NCBI RefSeq assembly: GCF_021596505.1
Contig: NZ_PJIZ01000020.1
Location: 1 to 64,000 of the forward strand
DNA from: Nostoc sp. CMAA1605
GTDB taxonomy: Bacteria; Cyanobacteriota; Cyanobacteriia; Cyanobacteriales; Nostocaceae
Direction: 5' to 3'
DNA: 64,000 nt
Below the pieces are notes generated by a model. It was not told the origin of the DNA and did no database searches. It was given only the letters and a program-made list of their open reading frames with translations. Shown piece after piece: positions 63,518 to 64,000 of this stretch. The position numbers were made by a program, and so were the translations under genes. How positions within the stretch are numbered: position 1 is the first letter of the stretch; every line of letters begins with the position of its first letter.

Positions 63518-64000
63518 ATGCTCACATTGGAGGCACAACAGCCTTTAAAAGTCCCACCCAAGGAATTTTTAACGCCTCCTGGTGATTTTAATCCCACGAT
63601 GCTGTTATTTTTCGCATCTGTGGGGATGTTGGTATTTTCCAACTTAGGCTATTGGCTTTGGCAATGGCCGCATTGGGTGTGTTTTTGCATTAACACCCTA
63701 GCTTTACATTGTGCGGGGACAGTGATTCATGATGCTTGTCATCAATCTGCTCACCGCAACCGGATAATTAATGCCATGTTAGGTCATGGTAGTGCCTTGA
63801 TATTAGCCTTTGCCTTTCCTGTATTTACGCGAGTACATTTACAGCATCACGCCCATGTCAATCATCCCAAAGATGATCCTGACCATTACGTCTCTACAGG
63901 CGGGCCACTTTGGTTAATTGCTGTCAGGTTTTTGTATCATGAAGTCTTTTTCTTTCAACGTCAACTATGGCGCAAATATGAATTACTAGAGTGGTTTATT
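63518..64000 (+). CDS. crtR: Beta-carotene hydroxylase (CrtR type), partial
   Basis: Hydroxylates the rings of carotenes to give zeaxanthin or related xanthophylls; membrane di-iron enzyme. Only the first 161 residues are in the window; the frame is open to its end. A strong AAGGAGAT site lies five bases before ATG 63518. After a proline-rich start, membrane segments (LLFFASVGMLVFSNLGYWLW) precede the first histidine box HDACHQSAH (71-79) and the second HLQHHAHVNHP (107-117). These match the fatty-acid desaturase superfamily and specifically the cyanobacterial CrtR sequence. The third histidine box should lie beyond the window. Confidence 0.88.
   Translation, partial: MLTLEAQQPLKVPPKEFLTPPGDFNPTMLLFFASVGMLVFSNLGYWLWQWPHWVCFCINTLALHCAGTVIHDACHQSAHRNRIINAMLGHGSALILAFAFPVFTRVHLQHHAHVNHPKDDPDHYVSTGGPLWLIAVRFLYHEVFFFQRQLWRKYELLEWFI

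Overview
The window looks like chromosomal DNA from a heterocyst-type filamentous cyanobacterium (Nostoc/Anabaena group). The evidence is indirect: frequent GCGATCGC (HIP1) octamers, many heptamer short tandem repeats (STRR; CCCCAGT/CCCCAAT, AGTCATT, GAGTGCT types), small palindromic repeats at gene ends, a lipoprotein MnSOD, a CrtR-type carotene hydroxylase, a giant Ser/Thr-His multi-kinase, and pyruvate kinase with a C-terminal PEP-utiliser domain. I cannot name the strain.

Layout. 1-3831: a GNAT acetyltransferase gene broken by nested insertion sequences. An IS1-family element sits in the GNAT gene, one 1449-bp IS4-superfamily element sits inside that IS1 transposase gene, and a second inverted copy sits nearer the GNAT 5' end. 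4134-7277: a site-2 protease with CBS domains, a small membrane protein and lipoprotein sodA. 7373-12464 (minus): urease genes ureD-ureA-ureB-ureC with two foreign genes between them (a Uma2-type endonuclease and a frameshifted Coq4 homologue) and a miniature inverted-repeat element touching the ureD stop codon. 12523-14460: TPR, MEKHLA and unknown membrane-anchored proteins. 15451-17825: a two-gene terpene locus (class I terpene synthase plus flavin oxidase), convergent with a 1893-residue multi-kinase. 24059-35490: mixed genes (unknown protein, lipoprotein, Hsp70-like ATPase with a long N-terminal extension, Crp/Fnr regulator, DUF2232 membrane protein, an HNH module with a nonsense mutation, CobT-like protein), separated by dense tandem repeats.

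36280-60181 is a roughly 24-kb glycan cluster, all on the plus strand. It holds a Wzm/Wzt-type ABC exporter, four enzymes that together fit the GDP-D-glycero-alpha-D-manno-heptose pathway (GmhA, HddA, GmhB and HddC types), two NAD-dependent sugar epimerases/reductases, a sugar C-methyltransferase, two FkbM methyltransferases, another methyltransferase and eight glycosyltransferase genes (two with two catalytic domains). The most interesting non-coding signal is here: 53450-53800 is a decayed duplicate of the leader, promoter region and first ~30 codons of the exporter permease gene (36010-36370). It now lies in front of the second half of the cluster (53833-60181). Both copies keep an AATTCCT...AGGAA inverted repeat, a GTA-N8-TAC (NtcA-type) palindrome and a TAGAAT -10-like hexamer, suggesting that the cluster became two co-regulated units by promoter duplication.

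60237-64000: a toxin-antitoxin remnant, pyruvate kinase (minus) and the start of crtR, which runs off the window end.

Family assignments come from reading protein motifs; no database search was run.
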